Origin: Entoloma clypeatum
Taxonomy: Eukaryota > Basidiomycota > Agaricomycetes > Agaricales > Entolomataceae
Length of the DNA: 64,000 nucleotides
Direction: 5' to 3'
Assembly: GCA_963565915.1 (NCBI GenBank)
Contig: OY751486.1
Location: 1,612,001 to 1,676,000 of the forward strand
Notes under the pieces: model-generated
What the model was told of the DNA's origin: nothing
Databases searched by the model: none
What the model saw: only the letters and a program-made list of their open reading frames with translations
Part shown: piece after piece, positions 1-10,068 of the stretch
How positions within the stretch are numbered: position 1 is the first letter of the stretch
Layout of the letters: each line of letters begins with the position of its first letter
Position numbers and translations under genes: made by a program

Positions 1-63
1 CTTTCCCTTTCAACTTTTGTCCAGAGAAATATGTTTTTTCCCCTCAGCAAAATATCTTATTAC

Positions 64-711
64 TTAAATGCCAAATTCTTTTAGAATATGATAGCCAAAT
101 TCAAAATATTGCATTATTTTTGGGTGCAAGGAAAGGCTTTCTTTCTCTGCAGCCAAAGTCTTTTTTACAAAATATTCCTTCACAAACTCTTTCTCATTAT
201 CATTTGCAGAGGCCAAAGTTTGCATTTTGTCTTGTGCCAGATGCACCCGAGACCCAAAGGGGCAACTAATCAACCCCCTCAGCCAAGCCCTTTGCTTGGA
301 CTGGCAATGAGTCAGCGGCTGCAGTCGAAATTCTGACAGTTTCCTTCTGTCTCCATTGAAGATCGCCGGCGGGCTGATCTTGATCTCTTTCTCTGAGGTC
401 CTTGCTTGGGAAGTCATTTCTACAAGTGTCGTCTTTGGGGTGTCTGGGGTCTTTGGTCTGGGTGCAGCAACAGCAACAGCTGGCGGCGGGTTTCGTTTCG
501 GGGGGAGGTAGGAAGGTGATGTGGGGTTGACTGGTACGAAAGAGGAGGTTACTCTTCTGTACGGTGTCGGCGGTTGTCGTGGTGTGATGGGTGCGTCAAC
601 AAACTCCTGTTCGTCTTCTGAGTCGGACGGGACTCCAAAGGTAGATCGTCGGGGAGGAATCTTTGCATCTAAAACCGCGGTGGGTTGACGATGTAGATCA
701 GCTTGACCTTT
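64..711 (-). pseudogene. Gag N-terminal part of a Ty3/gypsy retrotransposon (Gypsy-4), truncated
   Basis: An open frame runs from the inner edge of the 712-1256 LTR leftwards, with the first ATG only at 417. The upstream part is a Pro-rich, low-complexity leader. After it comes a segment (ISPPAIFNGDRRKLSEF) that matches the usual start of the fungal Ty3/gypsy Gag capsid region, where a PPxFxGDRxKLxxF pattern is typical. Downstream the sequence no longer looks like Gag and stops at 64, so the copy is decayed or rearranged. The absence of an ATG between LTR and capsid start resembles the ORF1 situation in Gypsy-1. Assignment to Gag rests on this one motif plus position next to an LTR. Confidence 0.55.
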
Positions 712-1256
712 TGTTACGGCGATAGCCTACAATCAGTCCAAGTATCAAGTCATGTGGGTTCGTACTGGTTCCACAACAAGTCCCTCAATAGGTCGACTTG
801 GTCAAGGTCAGCGAGTTCCTCAGAAGGACGACTCGGTTCGGGTTCGGCAGAGCTAAGTCCTTGCAAGGCACTTAGTTGGAGAGCGTTCGAAGGTAAGACA
901 AGGTAAGCGTTGTTTGCCTAGGTCAAGCTAAGGACCTCTACTCTAAGGTTACAAGTCTTATATATGTTATCCTATGGCTATAAATATGTAAATGCTGCAC
1001 AGGAGCTAAATAAGCCATTGGTTAGATAGATGTTTCAAGGGGGCTGTGGCATAGGAGTCAGAGATAAGGCCTCGAGGCCGTGAGTCAGAGATAACAAGTG
1101 AAAATGTATCTAAAATGAGAATAGTCCGAGTCATAGCGCTGATAGGGGGGACACGTGTCCCAGGGTCGTTGGAGTCAAGTGAAACAGGGTAAGATGGGGA
1201 CCAAGGGTCGAAGGGTCGTGTGAAGGTGCGTAGGAAGAGGGTGAAAAAGTGTAACA
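712..1256 (-). mobile_element. LTR of Gypsy-4 (5' LTR, coding strand minus)
   Basis: A 545-bp block begins TGTTACGG and ends GTGTAACA, the TG...CA inverted ends of an LTR. It sits directly upstream (minus strand) of the gag frame at 64-711 and abuts the broken tyrosine-recombinase element at 1257, so it probably marks the insertion edge. A TATTTATAG stretch on the minus strand (near 980) could be the TATA element. The flanking 5-mers (CCTTT left, GTCGT right) are not a duplication, as expected because the left flank is element interior. The second LTR is outside the window. Confidence 0.6.
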
Positions 1257-1259
1257 GTC

Positions 1260-3384
1260 GTGCTGACCACAGCAAATGACATGAATGCTCGGGATGCGGA
1301 GCCAGCACTCACGGTGCCCAAACCTGCCCTCTCACTGAGCCTGGCACTCCGCAGAAATGAGGCCACCACCCCGTACATACCACAGCATTGGTTGCAGACC
1401 CTTGTAGATAACGGACTCATAGCTAAGTACCCTACCATTCCCAGTAGTCTAATATATGGCTTCGACACGGGCATCACACCCATCTATCACACCTACACCC
1501 CCCCCAACCACTCTTCCATCATTACTTATGCAGACTTTCTCCAGACAATAATCAACACCGAATTTGACAAACAACGATACATAGGACCCTTCACAAGGGC
1601 CAAGCTCGAGGCTGAAATTGGCCCCTTTCAGACATCTCCCTTGTCAATTGCCCCCAAACCGGGTCAACCAGGAAAGTACAGGTTAATCCAGAACCTCTCG
1701 TTCCCACGTCACAATAACCCTGTCCCATCTGTCAATGCTTCGATCAGCGCCTCGCACTTCCCCTGCTCCTGGGGAACTTTCCACACCTTTTGCTCCCTCA
1801 TTGCATCCCTCCCAGAGGGCACTGAAGCAGCTGTCCAAGACGTAGCCGAAGCTTACCGAACTGTCCCCATCAGGCCAGATCAATGGCCAGGCCTTGTGGT
1901 CCGGTTATCCCAAGATGACCAGTTTGCAATTGACACATGCTGTTGCTTTGGGCTGTCATCATCAGCCGGAGTTCATGGACTTGTCGCAGATGCAGGAACG
2001 GAGGCCAGGAGATGATGATATGAGGCTGTCATATCCAATGTATCGCGGGCGTGTAAGTAAACCATCAGTAGCAGTATTGTCCTCGTTCGGATTTGAACTA
2101 CCTTCAGAATCATCTAGGAGATCCGAGTTGATGGCCAGGTCGATGTCTTCCAAAAAATGCGACCTAATGCGAGCACGAGGCATCGGCCCCATTGCCAAAT
2201 GGGTAGATGACCATGTCTTCTTCAGATTGAAACACGATCTAGTCACCGATTACAACAAATACCAAGAAAACACACGACAAACTATCATTGACAAGGACAT
2301 GCCATTCACATCAACCGTGGATTTTATTGGTCTACGATGGGACCTAAAGGAAAAAACGGTCACCCTGACGGAGAAGAAACTCATCAAGTATCGCAAAGCA
2401 GTTGAGGATTGGTTATCACAATGCACACATTGCTTGGACAAACTCAGGAAACTCTACGGCAAACCTTTACACGCCACCAATGTCATTCCAAAAGGCCGGG
2501 CCTTTCTTACCAGTTTAGAATCCATGTTCAACCTGTTTCACGGCAAACCCTTCAAGCCATGCACCCCACCATGCTTGAGCATCAGGGACCTCAATTGGTG
2601 GGCAGAACAGCTCCGAAAACCACCACCACCAAGACCCATTCCTTCACCAACAACAGTACATGACGTCCAAGCCTTCTCAGATGCCAGCTCATCGACAGGG
2701 ATCGGGATCACCATCAGACTCCAGTGGCGAGCGTGGACACTGGCAGAAGGCTGGAAGGCGGATAGCAGGGACATCACCTGGGCTGAGGCGATCAGCTTCG
2801 AATTTGTTGTACTTGGGGTCATCAAGCTCTTTCCTGACACCAAACATTTCTGGGTCTACAGCGACAACCGAGGGGTTGTCGAGGGATGGTGGCAAGGCCG
2901 CAGCTGGAATGCAGCCGCCAACGAGGTCTTTCAACAAATTCATGATCTGGAAGAAAAGTTGGGAATTACCATCTATACATGCTATGTCCCCTCAGCCCTC
3001 AACCCAGCTGACGGACCGTCAAGAGGACAATACCCTCCTCCTGAACATCTCCTACCCCAACTCAACATCCACTCAGCCATCACCCTCATCCATGACCCCC
3101 CAGACATTCAGAGCGGCGTGGCTACCCAATGGCACAACCATGAACCCAAACTCATCAACCACAGCGAGAGACTCCAGCATCACCAACTTCTCAACAAACT
3201 CAAACACGAAGCGTTCGAACTTCACCACATCATCAAAAATGACAGCAGCACTAGCCTCAGGGACGAAAACTACAGCAAACCTATCGAATCCAGTAACCAT
3301 CCTGCGTCCCTCTTGCCTCGCCAAAGATCGACTCAGACTCTGGCAGCCAGTAACGACACGTCTACCACTCAACAACAGAGGTGA
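1260..3384 (+). pseudogene. Reverse transcriptase - RNase H of the YR retroelement, disrupted
   Basis: The first frame (to about 2000) carries the RT fingers and palm, with motif A in QDVAEAYRTVPI. The second frame (about 2160-3384) resumes with motif C as WVDDHVFF (VDD instead of YxDD, common in DIRS-type RT), then an RNase H-like domain with FSDAS, the WAEA helix and SDNRGVVEGW. The catalytic RT would copy the element RNA into DNA. Around 2001-2160 some 155 bp have no RT similarity and separate ADAG from the continuation LMRARGIG, so the RT core is broken by a small insertion plus frame change. The C-terminus is Ser/Thr/Asn-rich and overlaps the recombinase frame. Confidence 0.8.
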
Positions 3385-3389
3385 ACCTC

Positions 3390-4104
3390 TTCCTCTCACA
3401 CAGGCGATGATCAACCATGTTGAGGCGGTTCTGAAGGAAGCATGGGCACCAAGTACGGAGGAAACCTACAGCTCAGGACTAGCAGCCTTTCACATATTTT
3501 GTGACCATGCCGAAATTCCAGAGAAAGACCGAGCACCAGCCCCACGCGAACTCATCGAGGTTTTCGCATCAGCGCTAGCTTGTTATGCTTAACAAACCGT
3601 TCCAAGGTTCGGGCAGAGTATGCAGGAAAGTGGAAAGGCGAAGAGCAATGTGATTGCTAAATCTAAGGAATCTACTATAGTACAGGAGGTTTATATAGGT
3701 ACTGACTATAGGCGGTAGCGGATGAGTCAGTACTGCGGAAGGCAGTGAACATGAGTAAGGCGACTGCGGAAGGCTATGTACAATAAGTAAGCTGACTGCG
3801 GAAAGCGAGTCAGCGCGGGAGCAAAGTATACTAAAGGGGCTGACGAAGTAAAGGTAGTGAGTCAGACTGGGAATCGAAGGTTGCAAAAGTAGACATTAGA
3901 CATAGTAAGCTCGTAAGAGGGCGCCGAGCCGGGCCGATAAGTAAAAGTGATGACGTCGTCCGCGTACCGTAGAGTCCGTAACATAGCTGGAGTTTATTCA
4001 AAATCTACCATCACCAACTACGTTTCGGCAATTCGAGCATGGCACATCATCCACGGACTTCCTCTCAACATACACAAGCCGACCATGGACACTCTTGTCA
4101 TGTA
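3390..4104 (+). pseudogene. Tyrosine recombinase N-terminal (core-binding) domain, split by a solo LTR
   Basis: The frame at 3390-3580 reads as a SAM-like core-binding domain of a phage-integrase-type recombinase (AWAPSTEETYSSGLAAFHIF, then a helix ending at the LTR). After removing the 403-bp LTR and one copy of its TAGCT duplication, the same frame continues at 3989 with YSKSTITNYVSAIRAWHI, a typical second half of this domain. It ends near 4104, so the catalytic R-H-R-Y domain is missing. The clean reading across the LTR shows the element was coherent here when the LTR element inserted. Confidence 0.7.
3581..3983 (-). repeat. Solo LTR of Gypsy-1
   Basis: A 403-bp sequence begins TGTTATGC and ends CGTAACA, nearly the same as the LTRs at 12777, 19005, 24024 and 30273. 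It is flanked by perfect 5-bp target duplications TAGCT (3576-3580 and 3984-3988). No internal Gypsy-1 sequence is present, so the internal region was removed by LTR-LTR recombination. On the plus strand it carries TGAGTCA at 3723-3729 and 3858-3864 (TGACTCA on the element's sense strand) and a TATATAAA box on the sense strand. Confidence 0.95.
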
Positions 4105-4219
4105 GCGTGTTTCTCAACGTCGGAAAACATCGGATGACATCGGATGAGTCGGAGCGGAGTAGCGGATGAGCGGATGCGACGAGTCCAACGTCTTGCAGAA
4201 AGGACCTGGCTTCAACTTA

Positions 4220-5338
4220 CAGTGCCTCACAAAACTGATTCAATGTTTGTTGCTTTTTGAATACCTTCAAGATAACTCTGCAAAGAATACCAATTGAATT
4301 AAACCTTTGGTATATAATTGAAAGCCCTACTTCAGGGCTTTCAGAATATAAAGGAATCATATGATTTAGATCAGAATCCATGGAGATATGATTAAATTAA
4401 ATCAGCAACTCATTGAATCAGTTTTGTGAGTACCTATGGCAATTATCAGAATCAAATGCTTCACTGGTTGTATGGTAACCAGTTGTCATGACTTACTGAT
4501 GGAACTTGAATAGAACCCTGATGGGTTGTCAAGGAAAGTTGTATAAGAAGAATCCAACCTCAACAGCCTCCATAATTAATCATGCGCCCTATCTCCTCTT
4601 CCCACAAGGAAAACATTCTTTCTCTGGCCTCCAATGGTCACTCCACTCGTCATATTGCCTCTAACCTGGGTGTCAGCCAACCAACTGTCTCCAGAGTGCT
4701 TCAGAATCTTCTCCCTCATCGCAATCTCTCTTCTGGTGGTTGTCCATCCAAGCTTTCTCCCACCAACACACGAAACATACTTTCACAAATCACCTCAGGG
4801 AGAGCCTCCAATGCTGTGCAGGCTACCAAACACATCAACACTCTGCCCAGCATGGAGGAGAGTGGAATCTCTGAAGGGGAGATCATTTTTCAGCAGGACA
4901 ATGACCCCAAGCACACCTCCAAGAAGGCCAAAAAATGGATGGACAGCAAGAATATTGCTCTGCTGGATTGGCCTGCACAGTCCCCAGACCTCAATCCTAT
5001 TGAACACCTCTGGGTTCATATTAAAAGAAAGTTGAATGAATATCCAACACCACCCAAGGGAGTCTGGGAGATTTGGGACAGAGCAGCAGAGGTGTGGAAT
5101 AATATAGAGCCAGAAGTGTGTCAAAACCTGATAGAAAGTATGCCAAGAAGGGTAGAGGCAGTAATCAAAGCTAAGGGGGGTAATACCAAGTACTAAAGTA
5201 TAAAATACTGTATTTATTGTACATACTCACAAAACTGATTCAATGAGTCCCTGGAGTAATTTGATCATATATTGATCATGTCTTATGGGAATTACATAAT
5301 TATTGCAGATTCCGAGAGTCCTGAAGCAGGGCTTTTAA
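4220..5338 (+). mobile_element. Tc1/mariner element copy 1, internally deleted and 3' truncated
   Basis: Starts after a TA with CAGTGCCTCACAAAACTGAT, the same terminus as copy 2 (10069-11686). The left terminal region contains the CTCACAAAACTGATTCAATG motif again in inverted orientation near 4410-4430, so each end is itself an inverted repeat. The right end matches copy 2 only up to GCAGGGCTTTTAA at 5338 and lacks the last roughly 100 bp. It also lacks about 400 bp of the transposase. Non-autonomous. Confidence 0.9.
4582..5196 (+). pseudogene. Tc1-type DD34E transposase with internal deletion
   Basis: The N-terminus has the paired helix-turn-helix DNA-binding domain (HKENILSLASNGHSTRHIAS, then GVSQPTVSRVLQ). 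At about residue 87 the frame jumps from ATKHINT to LPSMEESG. Compared with copy 2 this skips the second helix-turn-helix and the first catalytic Asp (WSDET). The second catalytic Asp (FQQDNDPKHTS) and the Glu (LNPIEHLW) are kept with 34 residues between them, the Tc1 DD34E spacing. The deletion is in frame, so a 204-residue protein could still be made. It would bind ends but could not cut them. Confidence 0.9.
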
Positions 5339-7100
5339 GGGTTTGGTCAACGTGCGCCGTGCTCCACGTCCAAATCGTCCATATCAGGAATATCGAAATG
5401 ACATCGGATGATACAGACCGAGATCGGGTTTGATACGTCGCGATCAACGTGACCTTATGGTGAACTTTGATAGGGACCGAATCTGATGGGTGGCTTATCA
5501 AGGCGACCCTTAATTGATGCAGCTGATACCTTACGGTAACTAATCGGCATCGTCCCGGGTACATCGCGAAACCAAGATATTGAAATAGTGGCCTCTCCAG
5601 TGCGGCAGAGGTTCGGATATGGAAAAGGGGCGTACCTGTGGCGTTGTCCACCACATGGGCGCATCGAAACGACTCTAGCGAAGGTCACTTGACTGGATAC
5701 CATTTATCGATACCACATGCAACCTTTTTCTATATTTATTGCTGCTCATGTATAAAATCTCGTAGTTTCATGGTAGATAGGTTAGGTTAGATTGTGCCCC
5801 AGAATTGATAGCATTTGTCTTGTGCATCTGTCGTTGTTCGCGAGTATCATTGAAGCCTCGAGATCGTTTGGTTTGCATCGGAAGTCAGTCGCAATTGTGT
5901 TTTGTGTGTTCGAGAACTTGTCAATCGTCAAATTGTGTTATCTATCGGTTGTATTGGTCATTGTCGTGTTCGTATTCGGTCGAGATCGTGTTCGCGAAGT
6001 CTTGTTGGTTCGGAAATCACAAACCTCGGTTCATTATCTATTGAGAACTATCCCTAAGTCTTGTTTGAGACTTATCGAGCCATCGCTAAACGAGTTATTC
6101 AATTGTTGTTTGGAAGAGTCGCATCCTGAGTGATCCCACTCATCACCCCGAACTATATCAATTGAGAAGTACACATCGCGAGCCTTGTTCGGTCTTCGTT
6201 GTTGTGTTTGGTGTTTGTGTGTGTGATAGAGATATTGCTCGCGCTCATCCAAGACGATTTTCATAATAGTACTTATTGACATCTCGACTAGTTAACATTC
6301 TAATTATGCTGACAAGTAGACACCTTGATGTTGATTTCGCATTTGCTCCTCTCCGTACTCCGATTGCTCCGATGAGTAACTCCGACATCCACACCTTACC
6401 TATAGTAGTTACTGACCCACTTCTGGTTTACTATAAGTAGTACAAATTCTGTCGTAGTTCCTCAGTTCGAATATTATACGTCACTATACCCTGCCATATG
6501 TTCCACCAATCTATTCCTTTGCCTTTCATCCTCATCCTCCTTCTCACGTCTCCACCTCCGCACATCCGCTCCTATCAACCTCTGACATCAGCCAATCCAA
6601 ATTGTAGGACCACGTCAAAGAATGGGGCGCAACNNNNNNNNNNNNNNNNNNNNNNNNNNNNNNNNNNNNNNNNNNNNNNNNNNNNNNNNNNNNNNNNNNN
6701 NNNNNNNNNNNNNNNNNNNNNNNNNNNNNNNNNNNNNNNNNNNNNNNNNNNNNNNNNNNNNNNNNNNNNNNNNNNNNNNNNNNNNNNNNNNNNNNNNNNN
6801 NNNNNNNNNNNNNNNNNNNNNNNNNNNNNNNNNGGTGCGGACGCGCCGTCTTTTTGGGAAGTATGTAAACAAGTTTGAATTCCGCAAGAAAATTTTCTGA
6901 TTTTTGCGCAGCCTCCTAATACCAGCAACCCTCGTATGGCTTGGGGGGGTTCGTTGATGTTTAATCCGATTATCTTATCTTATTTGTTCCATCCAAATAT
7001 TTATGAGAACAAACACACGACTCGCCATAGAGAGGCTGGCACAATTGCAATTCTGATCATCTCGGGGACCCTTGGTATACTTACCCTCTGCGCATATGTA
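5339..7100. other. Gene-poor stretch including an assembly gap
   Basis: I see no coding signal with family support here. 5760-6480 is rich in CG- and TCG-containing words without an open frame of note, and may be an old LTR or a UTR. Translations that span 6634-6833 are artefacts of the N run. Confidence 0.5.
6634..6833. other. Assembly gap (200 N)
   Basis: Exactly 200 consecutive N. The round number suggests a fixed-size scaffold gap, so the true distance between flanks is unknown. Confidence 0.99.
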
Positions 7101-7771
7101 CTATGGGTGACCGGGTGTTGCAAAACTTTTTAAAGAGGGCTTATCGTGCTACATCCACTGCCTCAAATGACTTGATTCTTTTACCGTCGTACAGCCTGGC
7201 TTTCTGGCTTTAATTGTCTCCACTTGATCTTGAGGATATGTGGCAAGGAAAAATAACTGGAGCGGGAGGAAATTGGCACACCATTTTCACTAGGTTGTGC
7301 AAAATATGTCACACTCGGGTCACATCACAATTTACGTCTCCGCCCTGCAGAGCCTCCTGCCTCTTTGGGGGAGGTCCTGTCGGAGTTCGAACCATACGAC
7401 GCTCGATGAGTTTTGTTGTCACGCTCAAGATTCGACGAGTGTCCACGTCTTGTATACCTCATGTTTCTGTCCCGGAGAAATTGTTTTAAGGATGGATAAC
7501 AATAAAACATATCATATCCCGAAGGATGAAGGTGCCCGCTCAAACATCAATTTTACCAAGATAGAACAAGCTCGAAAATCGTGGTTTTTCATGGTTTTTC
7601 AGCTCTGATTTCATTGAGGGACAGGAATGTCATGTTTCGAAGTTACAGTGGTCTCCTAAAGTGCCTAAAGATTCCCGATCTATGAGACATCAGTTGCTCA
7701 AGATGCGGGAATGCGCCCATCGGAGAAATTTTGCATAACTAGGTGATTTTGCAACACCCGGTCACCCATAG
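7101..7771. mobile_element. TA-flanked MITE with 25-bp perfect terminal inverted repeats
   Basis: The two ends are exact 25-bp inverted repeats, beginning CTATGGGTGACCGGGTGTTG on the plus strand at 7101 and the reverse complement ending at 7771. TA dinucleotides flank both ends (7099-7100, 7772-7773), as for Tc1/mariner/pogo-type insertion. The 671-bp element has no transposase-like frame. Perfect repeats with intact CpG suggest recent movement. A cognate autonomous element is not in the window. Confidence 0.85.
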
Positions 7772-7986
7772 TATTCTAATTCTACACCATCATCCTGCAC
7801 CATCTCAAGCATCTTGGCATCAAGTCCACCATGTGGTCTCCCTCACAACGTCGGCTCTGAGGCTCCCCACCCACGTTGTATGTTCAGAACCATATCATTA
7901 TTGATCTAACTCGTCGTGCAGCTAACAAAAAGCGTGATATCAGCAGTGCTTTGCGCAATTTCACATGCGTATGCTGGCCAGTGGAC

Positions 7987-7993
7987 TATAAAA
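7987..7993 (+). promoter_or_regulatory. TATA box of the secreted-protein gene
   Basis: TATAAAA lies 82 nt before the ATG at 8075 in otherwise non-repetitive DNA. A start site about 30 nt downstream would leave a pyrimidine-rich 5' leader of about 50 nt, normal for a highly expressed fungal gene. Confidence 0.6.
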
Positions 7994-8074
7994 GCAGAAT
8001 GTTGAGACGATAACTCGTCAGCTGGTCTCACCGATTTCTCACCTCTTTGACTAGACGTCGCCGTCATCCACAAC

Positions 8075-8587
8075 ATGAAGTTCCAAGGTCTTATCCCAAT
8101 TGCAATCCTTGCTGCAGTTGTTTCTGCGCATCGTCCCGAGCGGTTTGCCCCTCAGTCTTCCATTGATAGTTCAGGCCTAACACGATTGACTGCTCGCATT
8201 AGCCGCACCCTCGGGCTTGATATTGTCAATGCGATCGAGTGAGTGGCTCACCATTGATGTGTATCTATTTGCTCTGACATATGCCTTTCACCCTTTCATA
8301 GGCAGTCAGTCATCGCGTCTGATTGAACAAGTAGCATTGACTTGAGTTCCCCGTACAGGCGCGCTTACTTGGAGGGCCGCAGGGCTGGGCGCGAGAGCAT
8401 GCTCGACTTGGCGAGACGTGAAGAAAGGGGCATACCTTGTAAGGATGTAGGGTGAGCTGACATTCCATTTTTTCAAAGGCATTTAATTTCATGCTCTTCC
8501 AACAGGGACTGCCACAAGAGTCCAACAATGAAGGCGATATGCCCCACAAAAAAGGTACACTGCACCGGGGGTATATGTGGCTGTTAG
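8075..8587 (+). CDS. Small secreted cysteine-rich protein (112 aa, spliced)
   Basis: Exons 8075-8238, 8359-8451 and 8506-8587 join to a 112-residue frame ending in TAG. Donors are GTGAGT and GTGAGC; acceptors are TACAG and AACAG. Residues 1-18 form a clear signal peptide (MKFQGL, hydrophobic core, cleavage after VSA). The middle is basic and cysteine-free and contains ARREER, a plausible Kex2-type dibasic processing site near residue 75. The C-terminal 32 residues hold all six cysteines, spaced C-x5-C-x9-C-x6-C-x4-C-x1-C, which suggests a disulfide-stabilised peptide released from a precursor. I do not recognise a family. It could be an effector-like small secreted protein or a defence peptide. 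Intron 1 (120 bp) is long for this genome and may be two introns around a 3-nt microexon (8302-8304), which would also keep the frame. A TATA box lies upstream. It appears to be a genuine single-copy host gene. Confidence 0.7.
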
Positions 8588-8850
8588 CCCGCGGGACGGT
8601 GAACTACACACTGGGCTATTAGCAGAATAGTTATTGGGAAGGTTGAAGGACGAGGTTGCAATGTCAACATAACTACAGTGAATCTAGCTGTTTTACCAGG
8701 TGGGGTGATACAATCTCGCAACGCGGCGTTCCGCCTGGCCCCCCGGGGGGCACCAGACCCGACATATCTTGCACCGAAGCAACGTAGGTCATCCCTTATC
8801 AACCTTTGCTGCCGAATCTTGTTGCGCGCAATCGGCCTGGCCCTAGTACC

Positions 8851-9023
8851 CTCCCCTGCGACAACGACCGTGCCCTCTGCCTAACCTTAAACCCCGACAC
8901 CTCGACGTCCGTTTCCGCTACACCCAGCAGTGCCTCGAAGATGGGTTTGTGGACGTTGCTCGCGTACCCACTGCCGATAATGTCGCCGACACCCTGACTA
9001 AGCTTCTACCTCGTCCTGATTAA
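8851..9023 (+). pseudogene. Ty1/copia RNase H C-terminal remnant
   Basis: Two adjacent frames read CDNDRALCLTLNP, then RHLDVRFRYTQ ... VARVPTADNVADTLTK and PRPD before a stop. This is the end of the copia RNase H domain (CDNxxAxxLxxNP, xxRHIDVRxHxxR, VPTxxxxADxLTKxL). A short deletion or frameshift joins the two parts. No LTR or upstream pol is recognisable, so this is a fragment. Confidence 0.75.
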
Positions 9024-9230
9024 ATATCTATCATCACGAAAACCAGGAAACTTTGAGAAAGCAACATATTAGTAGATCTATCTAAGTAATCTCTATAATT
9101 GGCACAATGGCAATCAGACAGACATGGCACTAGATATGAATAGGAGGAGAAGTGCCAGTGAAGGCATTAGTTTTTGGTAGACCAGCTTCTTGATGATGAT
9201 TCACAATATCATTGCTGTGTGGAGGATCTC

Positions 9231-9860
9231 CAATGCATTGGAGATTTTCCTGGCCATTAATTTAGTTCTAGTTTTGGTGATCAAAGCAGTCAAGATACTG
9301 TCCCTGACCTTCATCCTAGTTGTGCCAAGCCTGACATCCAATTTCAGACAGCTAGATGTGACATTTGACTCAATTCTGATGCCCATAGATATGGATAGGC
9401 AATGTTGTGCCTATCCACAAATTCATTGAAGAAAGAAATTATAAAACAATCATTTCTGAATCATCTTCAATCTATTTTAGACTGACATCATCTCCAATGA
9501 GATGCAGATTTCTTTGGCCATTGATTTAGTTCTTGTTTTGATGGTCAAAGTAGTCAAGATACTGTTGCTGACCTCCATCCTAGTTGTGCCAAGCGCAACA
9601 TCCAATTTCAGACAGCTGGATGTGTCAATTCTGATGCCCGCAGATATGGATAGGCAATGTTACAAATTCATTGAAAAAAGAAATTATAAAACAATCATTC
9701 CTGAATGACCTTCAATCTATTTTAGACTGACATCGCCTCCAATAAGATGCAGATTTCTCTGGCCATTGATTTAGTTCTAGTTTTGATGGTCAAAGTAGTC
9801 AAGATACTGTTGCTGACCTTCATCCTAGTTGTGCCAAATGTGACATCCAATTTCATCTCT
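9231..9860. repeat. Tandem repeat, about 2.5 copies of a 245-264 bp unit
   Basis: Unit starts at 9231, 9495 and 9740 (spacings 264 and 245 bp). Each begins CCAATG/CCAATA and contains GGCCATTGATTTAGTTCT and GTCAAGATACTG. The third copy breaks off near 9860. One frame of each unit gives a hydrophobic 20-30 residue stretch, but there is no consistent start and no homology I recognise, so I treat it as a non-coding satellite-like array or the inside of an unrecognised element. Confidence 0.8.
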
Positions 9861-10068
9861 GGTACTGATCAGCATCAAAAACTCTCTGTTTCCAGGTTTC
9901 TGTCAGGCAACAAAATATCTCAGTCCACAAAATGTTTCTGGCGACAGCAGTCTCTGAGGCTTTCCATGAAAACAAAACAGGTTTTTATTGGTTGCCAATG
10001 AGTTCTATTCAACATAGTATCACCCTAATTGACAGTAGGACTCAAAGTATAGGACTCAAAGTAATGTA

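Larger units (their letters stand above)
1257..4104 (+). mobile_element. Tyrosine-recombinase (DIRS-order) retroelement, truncated at both ends
   Basis: The domain order RT - RNase H - tyrosine recombinase, with overlapping frames on the plus strand, is diagnostic of YR retroelements (DIRS/Ngaro type), which integrate with a recombinase rather than a DDE integrase. The left end is cut by the Gypsy-4 LTR. A solo Gypsy-1 LTR (3581-3983) interrupts the recombinase frame. The right end stops near 4104, before the catalytic part of the recombinase. No split direct repeats or inverted terminal repeats could be identified, so DIRS and Ngaro cannot be told apart. Confidence 0.75.

Noticed and set aside
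6498..6928. Open frames spanning the N run
   Set aside because: They exist only because N is read through; no real sequence supports them.
9190..10001. Three similar hydrophobic frames that could be small membrane proteins
   Set aside because: They repeat with the tandem array, lack conserved start/stop context, and the array drifts in length by non-multiples of three.
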